Shown here: piece by piece, positions 1 to 8,677 of the stretch
Layout: each line of letters starts with the position of its first letter
Numbering within the stretch: position 1 is the first letter of the stretch
Assembly (NCBI RefSeq): GCF_014203395.1
Contig: NZ_JACHIW010000001.1
Coordinates: 2,294,001-2,358,000 of the forward strand
Direction: 5' to 3'
DNA: 64,000 bases
Source: Saccharopolyspora phatthalungensis
GTDB taxonomy: Bacteria > Actinomycetota > Actinomycetes > Mycobacteriales > Pseudonocardiaceae
Notes under the pieces: model-generated
The model's input: the letters and a program-made list of their open reading frames with translations, nothing else
Told to the model about the DNA's origin: nothing
The model's database searches: none
Position numbers and translations under genes: made by a program

Positions 1-62
1 AATAGCACGGGCCTGCGCCGGCTCGGCCGCGCAACCGCAGGGTTTCCAACTGGAGGAACGAA

Positions 63-1178
63 GTGAAGATCAAGCGGCACAGCGCTGCGTTCGCCGTTCT
101 CGCCGCGGGCGCGCTCGTGCTCGCCGGCTGCGGCTCGGACCAGAACGCCCCGGCCGGCGGCGGCAACCCGGCTCTGGACGGACTGCAGGTCCAATGCGGC
201 ACCAAGCCGGTCTCCGCAGAGGGTTCCTCGGCACAGAAGAACGCCATGGACGTCTTCGCACGCGACTACGGCCTCAAGTGTCAAGGCCAGCAGGTCAACT
301 ACACGAAGTCCGGCTCCGGCAAGGGCGTGGCAGCCTTCACCGCCGGCCAGATCGACTTTGGCGGCTCGGACTCGGCGCTCAGCGAGGAGAAGGGCGAGGT
401 CGCCAAGGCCGCCGAGCGCTGCAAGGGCAACCCGGCCTGGAACCTGCCGATGGTGTTCGGTCCGGTCGCCATCTCCTACAACCTGCCCGGCGTCTCCGAC
501 CTGACCCTCAACGCCGAGGTGATCGCCAAGATCTACCAGGGCCAGATCAAGAAGTGGGACGACCCGGCGATCAAGGCGCTGAACCCGAACGCGCAGCTGC
601 CGGCCAAGGACATCGTGCCGTTCTTCCGCTCCGACGAGTCGGGCACCACCGAGAACTTCCAGAAGTACCTGGCCACCGCCACGCACGGTGCCTGGACCGG
701 CAAGGGCAAGCAGTTCCAGGGCGGACCCGGCATCGGTCAGGGCCGCGACGGCAGCGACCAGGTCGCGCAGTCGGTGAAGTCCACCGAAGGCAGCATCACC
801 TACGTCGAGTGGTCCTTCCCGAAGAACCTCGGCCTGGGCATCGCCAAGATCGACAGCGGCGCGGGCCCGGTCGAGCTGACCACGGCCAACGTCGGCAAGG
901 CCATCGAGACCGCCGAGATCAGTGGCAAGGGCAACGACCTGCGGGTCAACCTCGACTCGATCTACGGCAACAAGTCCGCAGGCGTCTACCCGATCGTGCT
1001 GAACACCTACGAGATCGTCTGCTCCAAGGGCTACGACGCGGAAACCGCGAAGGCCGTCAAGGCGTTCCTGACCGTCGCCGCCAACGCCAACCCGCAGGAG
1101 CTGGAGAAGGCCGGCTACGTCTCGCTGCCGGAGGCCTTCAAGTCCAAGGTACTGACTGCCGTCAACGCCATCTCGTGA
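63..1178 (+). CDS. pstS: Phosphate ABC transporter substrate-binding lipoprotein PstS
   Basis: PstS captures inorganic phosphate outside the membrane and delivers it to PstCA. The 371-residue product begins with a lipoprotein signal (basic KIKR, hydrophobic core, lipobox LAGC with Cys23). It carries family phosphate-binding segments: SGSGKG near residue 82, FGGSDSAL near 98 and SDESGTTENF near 190. The GTG start is chosen because GGAGG lies 8 bases upstream. It is the first gene of pstS-pstC-pstA-pstB, all on the plus strand. Only 62 bases of upstream sequence are in the window and no PHO box is visible there, so the main promoter probably lies further upstream. Identification is secure from length, motifs and operon. 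Confidence 0.97.
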   Translation: MKIKRHSAAFAVLAAGALVLAGCGSDQNAPAGGGNPALDGLQVQCGTKPVSAEGSSAQKNAMDVFARDYGLKCQGQQVNYTKSGSGKGVAAFTAGQIDFGGSDSALSEEKGEVAKAAERCKGNPAWNLPMVFGPVAISYNLPGVSDLTLNAEVIAKIYQGQIKKWDDPAIKALNPNAQLPAKDIVPFFRSDESGTTENFQKYLATATHGAWTGKGKQFQGGPGIGQGRDGSDQVAQSVKSTEGSITYVEWSFPKNLGLGIAKIDSGAGPVELTTANVGKAIETAEISGKGNDLRVNLDSIYGNKSAGVYPIVLNTYEIVCSKGYDAETAKAVKAFLTVAANANPQELEKAGYVSLPEAFKSKVLTAVNAIS

Positions 1179-1247
1179 GTAACCCTGGTCGCACATACCA
1201 GGGCGGACTGCGAGTCGAACGGATGAAGTGAGAGGCTGCAAACAGCA

Positions 1248-2303
1248 GTGACCGACTCCACGAGAGCCGATCTGCGCCCCGCGGACACCGACCCCGGTGC
1301 CCCGCGGGGCGCTTCGGCACCCAGTTCCGGACCGGAGGCACCCATTTCCGCTCCCGACACCTCCGCGGGCAAGACGTTCCGCATCGGCGACCGGGTGTTC
1401 TCCTCGGTCGCCACCGCATCCGGCGCGTTCGTGGTCGCACTCATCGCCGCGATCGGGATCTTCCTGCTGATCCGGGCCGTCCCGGCGCTGCAGGTCAACC
1501 AGGTGAACTTCCTGTTCAGCCGGGCGTGGAACACCGCGAACCCGAGCGACCTGAGCTTCGGCATCATCGACCTGGCCTGGATCACGGTGGCCAGCTCGAT
1601 CGTCGCCTTGGTCATCGCGATGCCGATCTCCTGCGGCATCGCGCTTTTCCTCACCCAGTACGCGCCGCGCGGCCTGGCACGCCCCTTCGCCTACATCGTC
1701 GACCTGTTGGCGGCGGTGCCGTCGGTGATCTACGGCCTATGGGGCTACCTGGTGCTGGGGCCGGTGCTCAAGCCGGTCGCGGTGTGGTTGAACCAGAACC
1801 TCGGCTGGATCCCGATCTTCGCCGACGGCAACGCGCCGACCAACTCCGGCGCCAACGTCTTCACCGCCGGCATCGTGCTGGCCGTGATGATCCTGCCGAC
1901 CATCACCGGGGTGAGCCGCGAGGTCTTCTCGCGCACTCCGACGATCCACATCGAGGGCGCCCTGGCGCTCGGCGCCACCCAGTGGGAAGTGGTGCGCACC
2001 ACGGTGTTCCCGTTCGGTCGCAACGGATTCATCGGCGGCTCGATGCTCGGTCTGGGGCGCGCGCTCGGCGAGACCGTCGCGCTGACGATCATCTTGAGCA
2101 TGAGCACCGCCCCGCCGAACTACAGCATCTTCGACGCCGGAGCCACCTTCGCCTCCAAGATCGCGCTGGGTTCGGGAGAGTTCAACAACAACCTGCAGGT
2201 CGGCGCCTACATCTCGGCCGGACTGGTGCTGTTCATCATCACCTTCGCGGTGAACGCGATCGCTCGTTGGATCGAGAACACCAGCGGTAAGGGGAAAGCA
2301 TGA
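1248..2303 (+). CDS. pstC: Phosphate ABC transporter permease PstC
   Basis: Inner-membrane permease subunit that with PstA forms the phosphate channel. The 351-residue protein has a hydrophilic N-terminal tail of about 45 residues, then about six membrane segments. The cytoplasmic EAA-type coupling loop (EGALALGATQWEVV, near residue 228) contacts PstB. The GTG start follows a 69-base gap after pstS. Its last codons overlap pstA (ATGA), indicating translational coupling. The long Ala/Pro/Ser tail before the first helix is usual for actinobacterial PstC. Confidence 0.96.
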   Translation: MTDSTRADLRPADTDPGAPRGASAPSSGPEAPISAPDTSAGKTFRIGDRVFSSVATASGAFVVALIAAIGIFLLIRAVPALQVNQVNFLFSRAWNTANPSDLSFGIIDLAWITVASSIVALVIAMPISCGIALFLTQYAPRGLARPFAYIVDLLAAVPSVIYGLWGYLVLGPVLKPVAVWLNQNLGWIPIFADGNAPTNSGANVFTAGIVLAVMILPTITGVSREVFSRTPTIHIEGALALGATQWEVVRTTVFPFGRNGFIGGSMLGLGRALGETVALTIILSMSTAPPNYSIFDAGATFASKIALGSGEFNNNLQVGAYISAGLVLFIITFAVNAIARWIENTSGKGKA

Positions 2304-3214
2304 GAACCGACACCGCTGACGTGGAGCAGCTCGCCACCCCACCGGCGTTCCAGCGCATCGGCTTCGCGCGGAAGTTCAAGAACAACCTGGCCACCACGCT
2401 GTTCGCGGCGGCCTTCGTGGTCGCCGTGATCCCGCTGCTTTGGGTGCTGTGGACGCTGCTGGAGCGGGGCCTCCGGCCGGTGCTCAGTGCCAACTGGTGG
2501 ACGCATTCCTTCCGGGGGCTGCTGCCCAACGACTTCGGCGGCGGCATCTACCACGCGCTGATGGGCACCCTGCTGCAAGGCCTGGTGTGCGTGGTGATCT
2601 CGGTGCCGCTGGGCATCATGGTCGGCATCTACCTGATCGAGTACGGCCGGGAGTCCCGGTTCGCGCGGATCGCCACGTTCATGGTCGACATCCTCAGCGG
2701 GCTGCCGTCCATCGTCGCCGGCCTGTTCATTTACGCGCTGTGGATCACCACCCTCGGGTTCACCCGCAGCGGTTTCGCGGTGGCGTTGGCGCTGGTGCTG
2801 CTGATGCTGCCGGTGGTGGTGCGGGTCACCGAGACGATGCTGCTGATCGTGCCGGACGAGCTGCGTGAGGCGTCCTACGCGCTCGGGGTGCCCAAGTGGA
2901 AGACCATCCTGCGCATCGTGTTGCCGACGGCGCTGTCCGGCATCCTCACCGGCGTGATGCTCGGCCTGGCGCGCGTGCTGGGCGAGACCGCGCCGCTGCT
3001 GATCCTCGTGGGTTACTCCAACGCGATCAGCTTCAACCTCTTCGACGGTGAGATGGCGTCGCTGCCGCTGGTGATCTACATGGAGCGCAGCACCGCGACG
3101 GTGGCCGGTGACTACCGGATGTGGGGCGCCGCGCTGACCCTCGTGCTCGTCATCATGCTGATCAACCTTGTCGCGTCGCTGCTGTCCAAGCTGTTCGCGA
3201 TCAAGACCAAATAG
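2300..3214 (+). CDS. pstA: Phosphate ABC transporter permease PstA
   Basis: Second permease subunit of the high-affinity phosphate transporter. It has 304 residues with six predicted membrane segments. The EAA coupling loop reads REASYALGVPKWKTI near residue 190. The ATG overlaps the pstC stop codon by four bases. pstB follows 15 bases downstream. Family length and order match the canonical pst operon. Confidence 0.96.
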   Translation: MRTDTADVEQLATPPAFQRIGFARKFKNNLATTLFAAAFVVAVIPLLWVLWTLLERGLRPVLSANWWTHSFRGLLPNDFGGGIYHALMGTLLQGLVCVVISVPLGIMVGIYLIEYGRESRFARIATFMVDILSGLPSIVAGLFIYALWITTLGFTRSGFAVALALVLLMLPVVVRVTETMLLIVPDELREASYALGVPKWKTILRIVLPTALSGILTGVMLGLARVLGETAPLLILVGYSNAISFNLFDGEMASLPLVIYMERSTATVAGDYRMWGAALTLVLVIMLINLVASLLSKLFAIKTK

Positions 3215-3229
3215 GGCGGTACCGAACTC

Positions 3230-4006
3230 ATGGCCAAGCGTCTCGATATCAAGGACCTGAACCTGTACTACGGCAAGTTCCACGCCGTGCAGGACGTGAC
3301 CCTCCAGGTGCCCGCCCGCAGCGTCACCGCGTTCATCGGCCCGTCCGGCTGCGGCAAGTCGACCGTGCTGCGTTCGCTGAACCGGATGCACGAGGTCATC
3401 CCGGGGGCGCGGGTCGAGGGCAAGGTGATGCTCGACGGCGAGGACGTCTACGCCAACGAGGTGGACCCGGTCCAGGTCCGCAAGACCATCGGCATGGTCT
3501 TCCAGCGAGCCAACCCGTTCCCGACCATGTCCATCCGGGACAACGTGGTGGCCGGGCTGAAGCTGGCGGGCGAGAAGAACCGCAAGCACCTCGACGAGGT
3601 CGCCGAACGGGCGCTGCGCGGCGCGAACCTGTGGGAAGAGGTCAAGGACCGGCTGACCAAGCCGGGCGGCGGGCTCTCCGGTGGTCAGCAGCAGCGGCTT
3701 TGCATCGCGCGGGCGATCGCGGTGCGCCCGGACGTGCTCCTGATGGACGAGCCATGCTCGGCGCTGGACCCGATTTCCACGCTGGCGATCGAGGACCTGA
3801 TCGCGCGGCTCAAGCAGGATTACACGATCGTCATCGTCACCCACAACATGCAGCAGGCCGCGCGGGTGAGCGACCAGACGGCGTTCTTCAACCTGCGGGC
3901 GATCGGCGAGCCGGGCCAGTTGGTGGAGATCGACGATACCGGCAAGATCTTCTCCAATCCGGCTCAGAAGGCCACCGAGGACTACATCTCCGGCCGCTTC
4001 GGCTGA
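3230..4006 (+). CDS. pstB: Phosphate ABC transporter ATPase PstB
   Basis: Cytoplasmic ATPase that drives phosphate import. The 258 residues hold a Walker A motif (GPSGCGKST, about 36-44), Q-loop, ABC signature LSGGQQQR, Walker [13 protein letters not shown] and the switch His in VTHNMQQ. This is a complete nucleotide-binding domain of usual length. It is the last gene of the operon. The 130 bases downstream contain only a weak inverted repeat (GTGTCCA...TGGACAC, 4064-4092) with no T-run, so no convincing terminator is seen. Confidence 0.97.
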   Translation: MAKRLDIKDLNLYYGKFHAVQDVTLQVPARSVTAFIGPSGCGKSTVLRSLNRMHEVIPGARVEGKVMLDGEDVYANEVDPVQVRKTIGMVFQRANPFPTMSIRDNVVAGLKLAGEKNRKHLDEVAERALRGANLWEEVKDRLTKPGGGLSGGQQQRLCIARAIAVRPDVLLMDEPCSALDPISTLAIEDLIARLKQDYTIVIVTHNMQQAARVSDQTAFFNLRAIGEPGQLVEIDDTGKIFSNPAQKATEDYISGRFG

Positions 4007-4140
4007 TCGTGTGAAGCCGAGGGGACCACTTCAATCAAGAGGGCCCTTCATGCATTCCCAAGTGTGTCCAGCGATCGCACCACAGTGGACACCTTGTATG
4101 CGGAATTCAGCAGATGTCCATTGCGGATCTCCGAATGGGA

Positions 4141-4998
4141 TCAAGCCGGTGATTCGTCGGCGACGGCGGAGATGAAGGCGCTGGAGTCCTTGGGGTTCAG
4201 GGCTTGGGCGCAAACCTGCTCGAAGGCCTTGAGATAGCCGCCGGTGTCGTCGGCCTTGTCCAGGAACCGGGAGTTCGCCGAGTCGCCGAGGTGCACGACC
4301 AGCGGGTCGGCGTCGTCGGGGAAGGAGAACACCGCGATCCGGTCGCCCATCAACGGGTGCCCGCCGCCCCGGAACGGCAGCACCTGGATCGTGACGTTGC
4401 GCCGATACCCCAACAGCACCAGGTGCTCCAGCTGCTGGCGCATCACGCCCGGCCCACCGACGGCGCGCCGCAGCGCGGACTCGTCGAGCACCGCCCACAA
4501 CTCCAACGGGTGTTCGCCGAGCAGGCGCTGCTGCCGAGTGGAGATCACCGTCAGCCGCTCCTGCAGCTCGTCGGATCCGTGCCCGCGCGGATCGGCGGTC
4601 AGCAGCGCCTGGCTGTACTCCGCGGTCTGCAACAGCTCCGGCAGCGGATCCGCGCCGTAGCAGCTCACCGCCTTCGCCGAGGTCTCCAGGCCGAGGTAGG
4701 TCTGCAGGCCGGGGCGCTGCGCGGTGCTCGGGTACTGCTGCCACCAGCCGCGCTGCTTGGAGTCCTGCGCCAGGTCCACCAGCGCCGCGAGCTGGTCGCT
4801 GGTGGCGCCGTAGAACTCCGCCATCAGCCGCACGTCAGAGGTGCGCACCGGCACCCGGCCAAGTTCGATCTGGCTGATCTTGCCCTGCGAGCAGTCCAGG
4901 TGGGCTGCGACTTCTCGGTGCGTGCGGCCGGCGGTTTCGCGCAGTCGCCGCAGCTCGTTGCCCAGTCGCCTACGGTGCACGGTAGGACTCTTACGCAC
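4141..4998 (-). CDS. XRE helix-turn-helix regulator with DUF5753 (Scr1-type)
   Basis: Putative DNA-binding regulator of 285 residues. An N-terminal Cro/CI-type helix-turn-helix occupies about residues 10-65 (REVAAHLDCSQGKISQIELGR). A DUF5753 domain, typical of the actinobacterial antitoxin-like Scr1 family, fills the rest. Such genes usually sit beside a small DUF397 gene. None is visible on either side here: the downstream 130 bases hold no DUF397-like frame. The start is GTG. A perfect 12-bp palindrome 86 bases upstream (5084-5095) is a plausible operator. It lies between pstB and phoU, but membership of the phosphate system is not implied. Confidence 0.88.
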   Translation of the reverse strand: MRKSPTVHRRRLGNELRRLRETAGRTHREVAAHLDCSQGKISQIELGRVPVRTSDVRLMAEFYGATSDQLAALVDLAQDSKQRGWWQQYPSTAQRPGLQTYLGLETSAKAVSCYGADPLPELLQTAEYSQALLTADPRGHGSDELQERLTVISTRQQRLLGEHPLELWAVLDESALRRAVGGPGVMRQQLEHLVLLGYRRNVTIQVLPFRGGGHPLMGDRIAVFSFPDDADPLVVHLGDSANSRFLDKADDTGGYLKAFEQVCAQALNPKDSSAFISAVADESPA

Positions 4999-5083
4999 CG
5001 CACACCCCGCCGGACGCGGTTCGGAACCTTCTCACCCGGACGAGCATCGCACAGGATGATCACAACAGCGAGTACTGAGACCG

Positions 5084-5095
5084 AGTATTAATACT
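5084..5095. promoter_or_regulatory. 12-bp perfect palindrome upstream of the XRE/DUF5753 gene
   Basis: The sequence AGTATTAATACT is self-complementary and AT-rich in a GC-rich background. A related AGTACT lies 13 bases before it. It sits in the promoter region of the minus-strand XRE gene and could be its autoregulatory site or part of its promoter. No binding data can be read from sequence. Confidence 0.35.
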
Positions 5096-5131
5096 TCCGC
5101 GATCGAGCCGCCTGTGACCTGCGAGAACGGC

Positions 5132-5779
5132 TCAGCCGGTCGGCATCTTTCCGGTCACGATGAACACCACTCGCCGGGCCACCGACACGGCGTGGTCGGC
5201 GAACCGCTCGTAGAACCGGCCTAGCAGCGTCACGTCCACCGCGGCCGCCACCCCGTGCGACCACTCCGGGCTCATCAGCACGGTGAACAGGTGCCGGTGC
5301 AGGTCGTCCATCTCGTCGTCGTCCTCTTCGAGCCCGCGCGCGGCCTCGACATCCTGCGTGCGGATCACGCTGTGGACCCGCCCGGCGAGCTTGACGGCGA
5401 TCCGGCCCATCTCGGCGAAGTACGGCTGCACGTCCGGAGGCAGCACCGCGTTCGGGTGGCGGCGGCGCGCGGACTTGGCCACGTGCAGCGCCAGGTCACC
5501 CATCCGCTCCAGGTCCTCGGCGGCGTGGATGGTGGAGATCACCGTGCGCAGGTCGCTGGCGACCGGGGCCTGCAGGGCCAGCAGCCCGAAGGCGTGCTCC
5601 TCGGCCCGGGCCCGCGCCTCGTCCACCTGGACGTCGTCCTCGATGACCTGCTCGGCGAGCTCCAGATCGGTCTCCAGGAGAGCCTTGGTGGCGAGCTCCA
5701 TGGCCGTGCCGACCATGGTCGACATCGAAGCTAGTTCGTCGGCGAGCTTGCCGAGCTGTTCCTGGTAGACCTCACGCAT
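5132..5779 (-). CDS. phoU: Phosphate signalling protein PhoU
   Basis: PhoU links the Pst transporter to the PhoR/PhoP two-component system and dampens the Pho response. The 215-residue all-helical protein carries both PhoU repeats with their metal-binding helices ([15 protein letters not shown] and [13 protein letters not shown]). I place the start at the internal ATG giving MREVYQEQL, the usual actinobacterial PhoU start. GGGGAG lies just upstream, and the longer frame would run through the PHO box. It is transcribed toward the XRE gene and is not in an operon with pst here. Confidence 0.95.
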   Translation of the reverse strand: MREVYQEQLGKLADELASMSTMVGTAMELATKALLETDLELAEQVIEDDVQVDEARARAEEHAFGLLALQAPVASDLRTVISTIHAAEDLERMGDLALHVAKSARRRHPNAVLPPDVQPYFAEMGRIAVKLAGRVHSVIRTQDVEAARGLEEDDDEMDDLHRHLFTVLMSPEWSHGVAAAVDVTLLGRFYERFADHAVSVARRVVFIVTGKMPTG

Positions 5780-5808
5780 GCTCCCCAGAGTACTTCGAGC
5801 CGGAATCG

Positions 5809-5841
5809 GACAGAATGACCTGTGGTGAACCAGCGGTGAAC
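5809..5841 (-). promoter_or_regulatory. PHO box: three 11-bp direct repeats upstream of phoU
   Basis: Read on the minus strand there are three consecutive 11-bp units: GTTCACCGCTG, GTTCACCACAG and the weaker GTCATTCTGTC. Two perfect GTTCACC cores at 11-bp spacing match the PhoP direct-repeat unit known from Streptomyces. The box ends 29 bases before the phoU start, a position expected for PhoP control of phoU. Confidence 0.7.
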
Positions 5842-5901
5842 GGATCATGATGAAGCAGTTCCCGCGGCGGCTCTGACCAGCTCAGCGAGCCGGGTCGCCG
5901 C

Positions 5902-8424
5902 TCAGCCGCAGAGGTCGGTGGCCGCGTTCACCGTGGACAGGCCGTTGGGCACGGACGGTGGCTGGTTCGGGTCCGCCGGTTGGGTCGGGTCCACCGGCTG
6001 CTGCCGCAGGCCGCTCGCCGCCACCGCACTACCGCCGCCACTGGGTATCACGCTGGTCTGCGCTGCCGGTTCGGTATTGGCCGTCACCGGGGCGCCGTCG
6101 ATGATCGCCTGGAACAGTGCCTTGGTGTCGGCATCCCGCAGCACCTCCATGCCTTCGTCGTTGGCGTAGCCGGTGGTCGGCACGGTGATGAAGGTGACCC
6201 GACTGGCGTCCAGACCCTGCAGCTGCTGGCCCAGGTCCATCAGCCGGTCCACGCCGACGTTCTCGCCGAAGGTGTTCGCGCTGACCGCCTTGACGAAGCT
6301 GCTGAGCTTGGCCGGGTCGAGCAGCACCTGGCTGGACATCGCCTTGCGCAGCAGCGAGGACAGGAACAGCTGCTGGCGCTGCATCCGCCCGTAGTCCGAG
6401 GTGGGGTCCCCCTTCACGTGCCGGGCGCGGACGTAGTTCAGCGCCTGCTCACCGGTGAGAGTCTGCCTGCCCGCCTGCGGAAGCACGGTTCCGAGCGTGG
6501 TGTCGATGATCGGCTTCTCGGTGCAGACCTGCACGCCCTGCACCGCATCGACCATCGACTTGAAACCCTGGAAGTCGATGCCCAGGAAGCTGTCCACCCG
6601 CAGCCCGGAGACCTGCTGGACGACCTTGGTCGTGCACAGCGGCCCGCCGACCGCGTAGGCCTCGTTCAGTCGCACGTTCTTGCGCGCCGGCACCTGCTCG
6701 CCGGTGTATTTGCCGGTGGCCGAGTCCCAGCGCTCGCAGGCAGGCATGTTGACCTGCAGGTCGCGCGGGAACGACACCAGGATCACCCGGCTCCGGTCGG
6801 CCGGAATGTGCGCGATGATCGTGGTGTCCGACCGCGCCCCGGGCTCGTCCTTCGCCGTGCCCACACCGTCGGCGGCGGACGCCCCGGCACGGGTGTCCGA
6901 GCCGACCAGCAGGAAGTTCTGGTCGCCGCTCTGCTTGGCGACGTCCCTGATGGAAGCCGAGTTCGGGTCCAGCGCCGCGATGGACGGCGGGCCCCAGATC
7001 GTGGTGGCGCCCCAGGCGATGCCGAGCGTCAGGAACACGGTCAGCGAAGCGGCCATCGCCACCGCCATCACGATCAGGTTCGTGCGGCGCTTGCGCTGCT
7101 TCTTCTTCCACTCCATCCGGGACTGGCCGTCGCGGCCCTCGACGAAGTCGAATGGGATGTCAGTGCCCAGCTCCGGCTCCCGGCGCTTGCCCAGCAGCCA
7201 GGAGTACTTCTTGCGCCGGGCGGCCTCCTCGGCGGCGATCTCGTCGTGGACCGCGGAGAACCGGGCCAGCGTGGCGTCGATCTCCTTGATGTCGTTCTTG
7301 CGGACCTCGGCATCTTCTTCGAAGTCTTCGAACTCGTCCTCGTCGTGGAGGTCCGGGGCCGCGACGATGGCGGTTTCCTCGGCGTCTGCGACCGGCGGTG
7401 CCACCGGCTTGGCCATGGTGGTCTTGTCGTCGTGTTTCGGCCGCGCGACCACCGACGTCATATCGGCCTGCTTGGGTCGCTGGTCGGCCTGCTTCGGCGG
7501 CGTCACCAGCGCGGTCTTCTCGGCCTGCGGAGGATTCGCCGGGACGGCCGGATGCTGGGCGGTGGCTTCGAGGTCTTCGTCCACCGCAGGCGGTGTTGGG
7601 CGTGCCGGGCGCGGCGCGCGGCGTGGCGGCCTGGCCGGGGCGGCATCACCGGTCAGTGCCTGGGTGATCCGGGTCGATTCGGCCGCGGACCGCTCACCGC
7701 CGGTGCGGGCGGGTGGCTCGGCCGGAGCGCTGTTGCGGGCGGATCGGTCAAACGTCGCGCCGTTGCGGCCCGCCGGTGGCTCTGGCGGAGCGCTGTTGCG
7801 CGCGGCGGTACCGCCGGCGAAGGCAGCAGCAGCGCCGCCGGGGCTCGGCCGGGCGCGGCCCGCAGGGCCCTCGGGAGCGGGCCGAGCGGGGCCGTCCGCA
7901 GGAGCACGGCGGTGCCCCTGTAGCGGTTCGCCGTTTGGCGTCTGAGGGGCGCGAGAGCCCGCCGCAGGCGGTGTCCAGCCAGACGGCGGCCCAGCGGGCG
8001 GAGGAGTGCCGGGCCGGTTCGGCGGCGCGGAGCGGGGGCGGCGCGAAGCGCCCTCTGGCGCGGTCCAGCCGGCGCGCGGGTCCGACGGCTCGGGGTGCTC
8101 GGGGCGGGAAGCCCGGCCGGAGGGGGCAGCGGGGGTGCCTTGAGGCGGTCGCGCGGCGCGGCGCGGTTTCGACGCCTGCGGCGGCTGCGGGGTCTGCGGA
8201 TGGTGGGGCGGCTCCGGTTCGGCGGCGCGTCGGTGGTTGGAGCCGTTGCCCGGGGTCTTGCCGTGCTTGGAGAGCAGGTCGACGACGCGGGTGCCCCCGG
8301 TTCCGTCTTCGCTGAGTGCGCGTCGACGCCGACCGGTCGATGCGGCGGTGCCGTTGTCGGCGGCGTCCTCGTCCGGGCGGGAACGCCGGTGCCCGAATTC
8401 GCCATGCCGGGGGTCTTGCGGCAC
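5902..8424 (-). CDS. LytR-CpsA-Psr (LCP) family glycopolymer ligase, long disordered N-terminus
   Basis: LCP enzymes attach secondary cell-wall polymers such as arabinogalactan or teichoic acid to peptidoglycan outside the membrane. This 840-residue protein is far longer than usual (350-550). About 430 N-terminal residues are Pro/Ala/Arg-rich and disordered, followed by an acidic patch (DEDEFEDFEEDAEV). One membrane helix lies near 448-472. The LCP domain spans roughly 490-720 (SDTTIIAHIP, SFPRDLQV, DSFLGIDFQGFKSMVDAV). A Pro/Gln tail ends it. I chose the GTG giving MPQDPRHGEF because GGGAGGG lies 8-9 bases upstream. The longer frame adds 54 Arg-rich residues without such a site. Confidence 0.88.
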   Translation of the reverse strand: MPQDPRHGEFGHRRSRPDEDAADNGTAASTGRRRRALSEDGTGGTRVVDLLSKHGKTPGNGSNHRRAAEPEPPHHPQTPQPPQASKPRRAARPPQGTPAAPSGRASRPEHPEPSDPRAGWTAPEGASRRPRSAPPNRPGTPPPAGPPSGWTPPAAGSRAPQTPNGEPLQGHRRAPADGPARPAPEGPAGRARPSPGGAAAAFAGGTAARNSAPPEPPAGRNGATFDRSARNSAPAEPPARTGGERSAAESTRITQALTGDAAPARPPRRAPRPARPTPPAVDEDLEATAQHPAVPANPPQAEKTALVTPPKQADQRPKQADMTSVVARPKHDDKTTMAKPVAPPVADAEETAIVAAPDLHDEDEFEDFEEDAEVRKNDIKEIDATLARFSAVHDEIAAEEAARRKKYSWLLGKRREPELGTDIPFDFVEGRDGQSRMEWKKKQRKRRTNLIVMAVAMAASLTVFLTLGIAWGATTIWGPPSIAALDPNSASIRDVAKQSGDQNFLLVGSDTRAGASAADGVGTAKDEPGARSDTTIIAHIPADRSRVILVSFPRDLQVNMPACERWDSATGKYTGEQVPARKNVRLNEAYAVGGPLCTTKVVQQVSGLRVDSFLGIDFQGFKSMVDAVQGVQVCTEKPIIDTTLGTVLPQAGRQTLTGEQALNYVRARHVKGDPTSDYGRMQRQQLFLSSLLRKAMSSQVLLDPAKLSSFVKAVSANTFGENVGVDRLMDLGQQLQGLDASRVTFITVPTTGYANDEGMEVLRDADTKALFQAIIDGAPVTANTEPAAQTSVIPSGGGSAVAASGLRQQPVDPTQPADPNQPPSVPNGLSTVNAATDLCG

Positions 8425-8677
8425 GCGTTTTCCCTCCCACCTGCGAAAGCCAACGGTCTCCGAGTAACGCCGACGCGCTCGATACCCCCCGACGCGTATC
8501 GGTCGGCGCCTCCGCGATAGTACGGCCGATCGCCCGAACTGACGATAGTGGGCGACAATTTCTTCACAATCGGTGCACGATCCCACCTGTCATCTCGCCC
8601 AATACCACCAACTGTGTTATGCAGTTGACCGGCAAAAATGAAACTTAAATGCACCCAGTGCTTTCATTTGCTCGCGA

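Noticed and set aside
2207..3844. 545-residue minus-strand frame across pstC-pstA-pstB
   Set aside because: Low-complexity His/Arg/Asp-rich shadow of high-GC coding DNA; the plus-strand pst genes have full family motifs.
4064..4092. Inverted repeat after pstB as a terminator
   Set aside because: Arms of only 7 bp with a 15-base loop and no T-run; too weak to call.
5980..7923. 647-residue plus-strand frame opposite the LCP gene
   Set aside because: Shadow frame rich in Arg/Gly/His with no domain; the opposite strand encodes a complete LCP protein.
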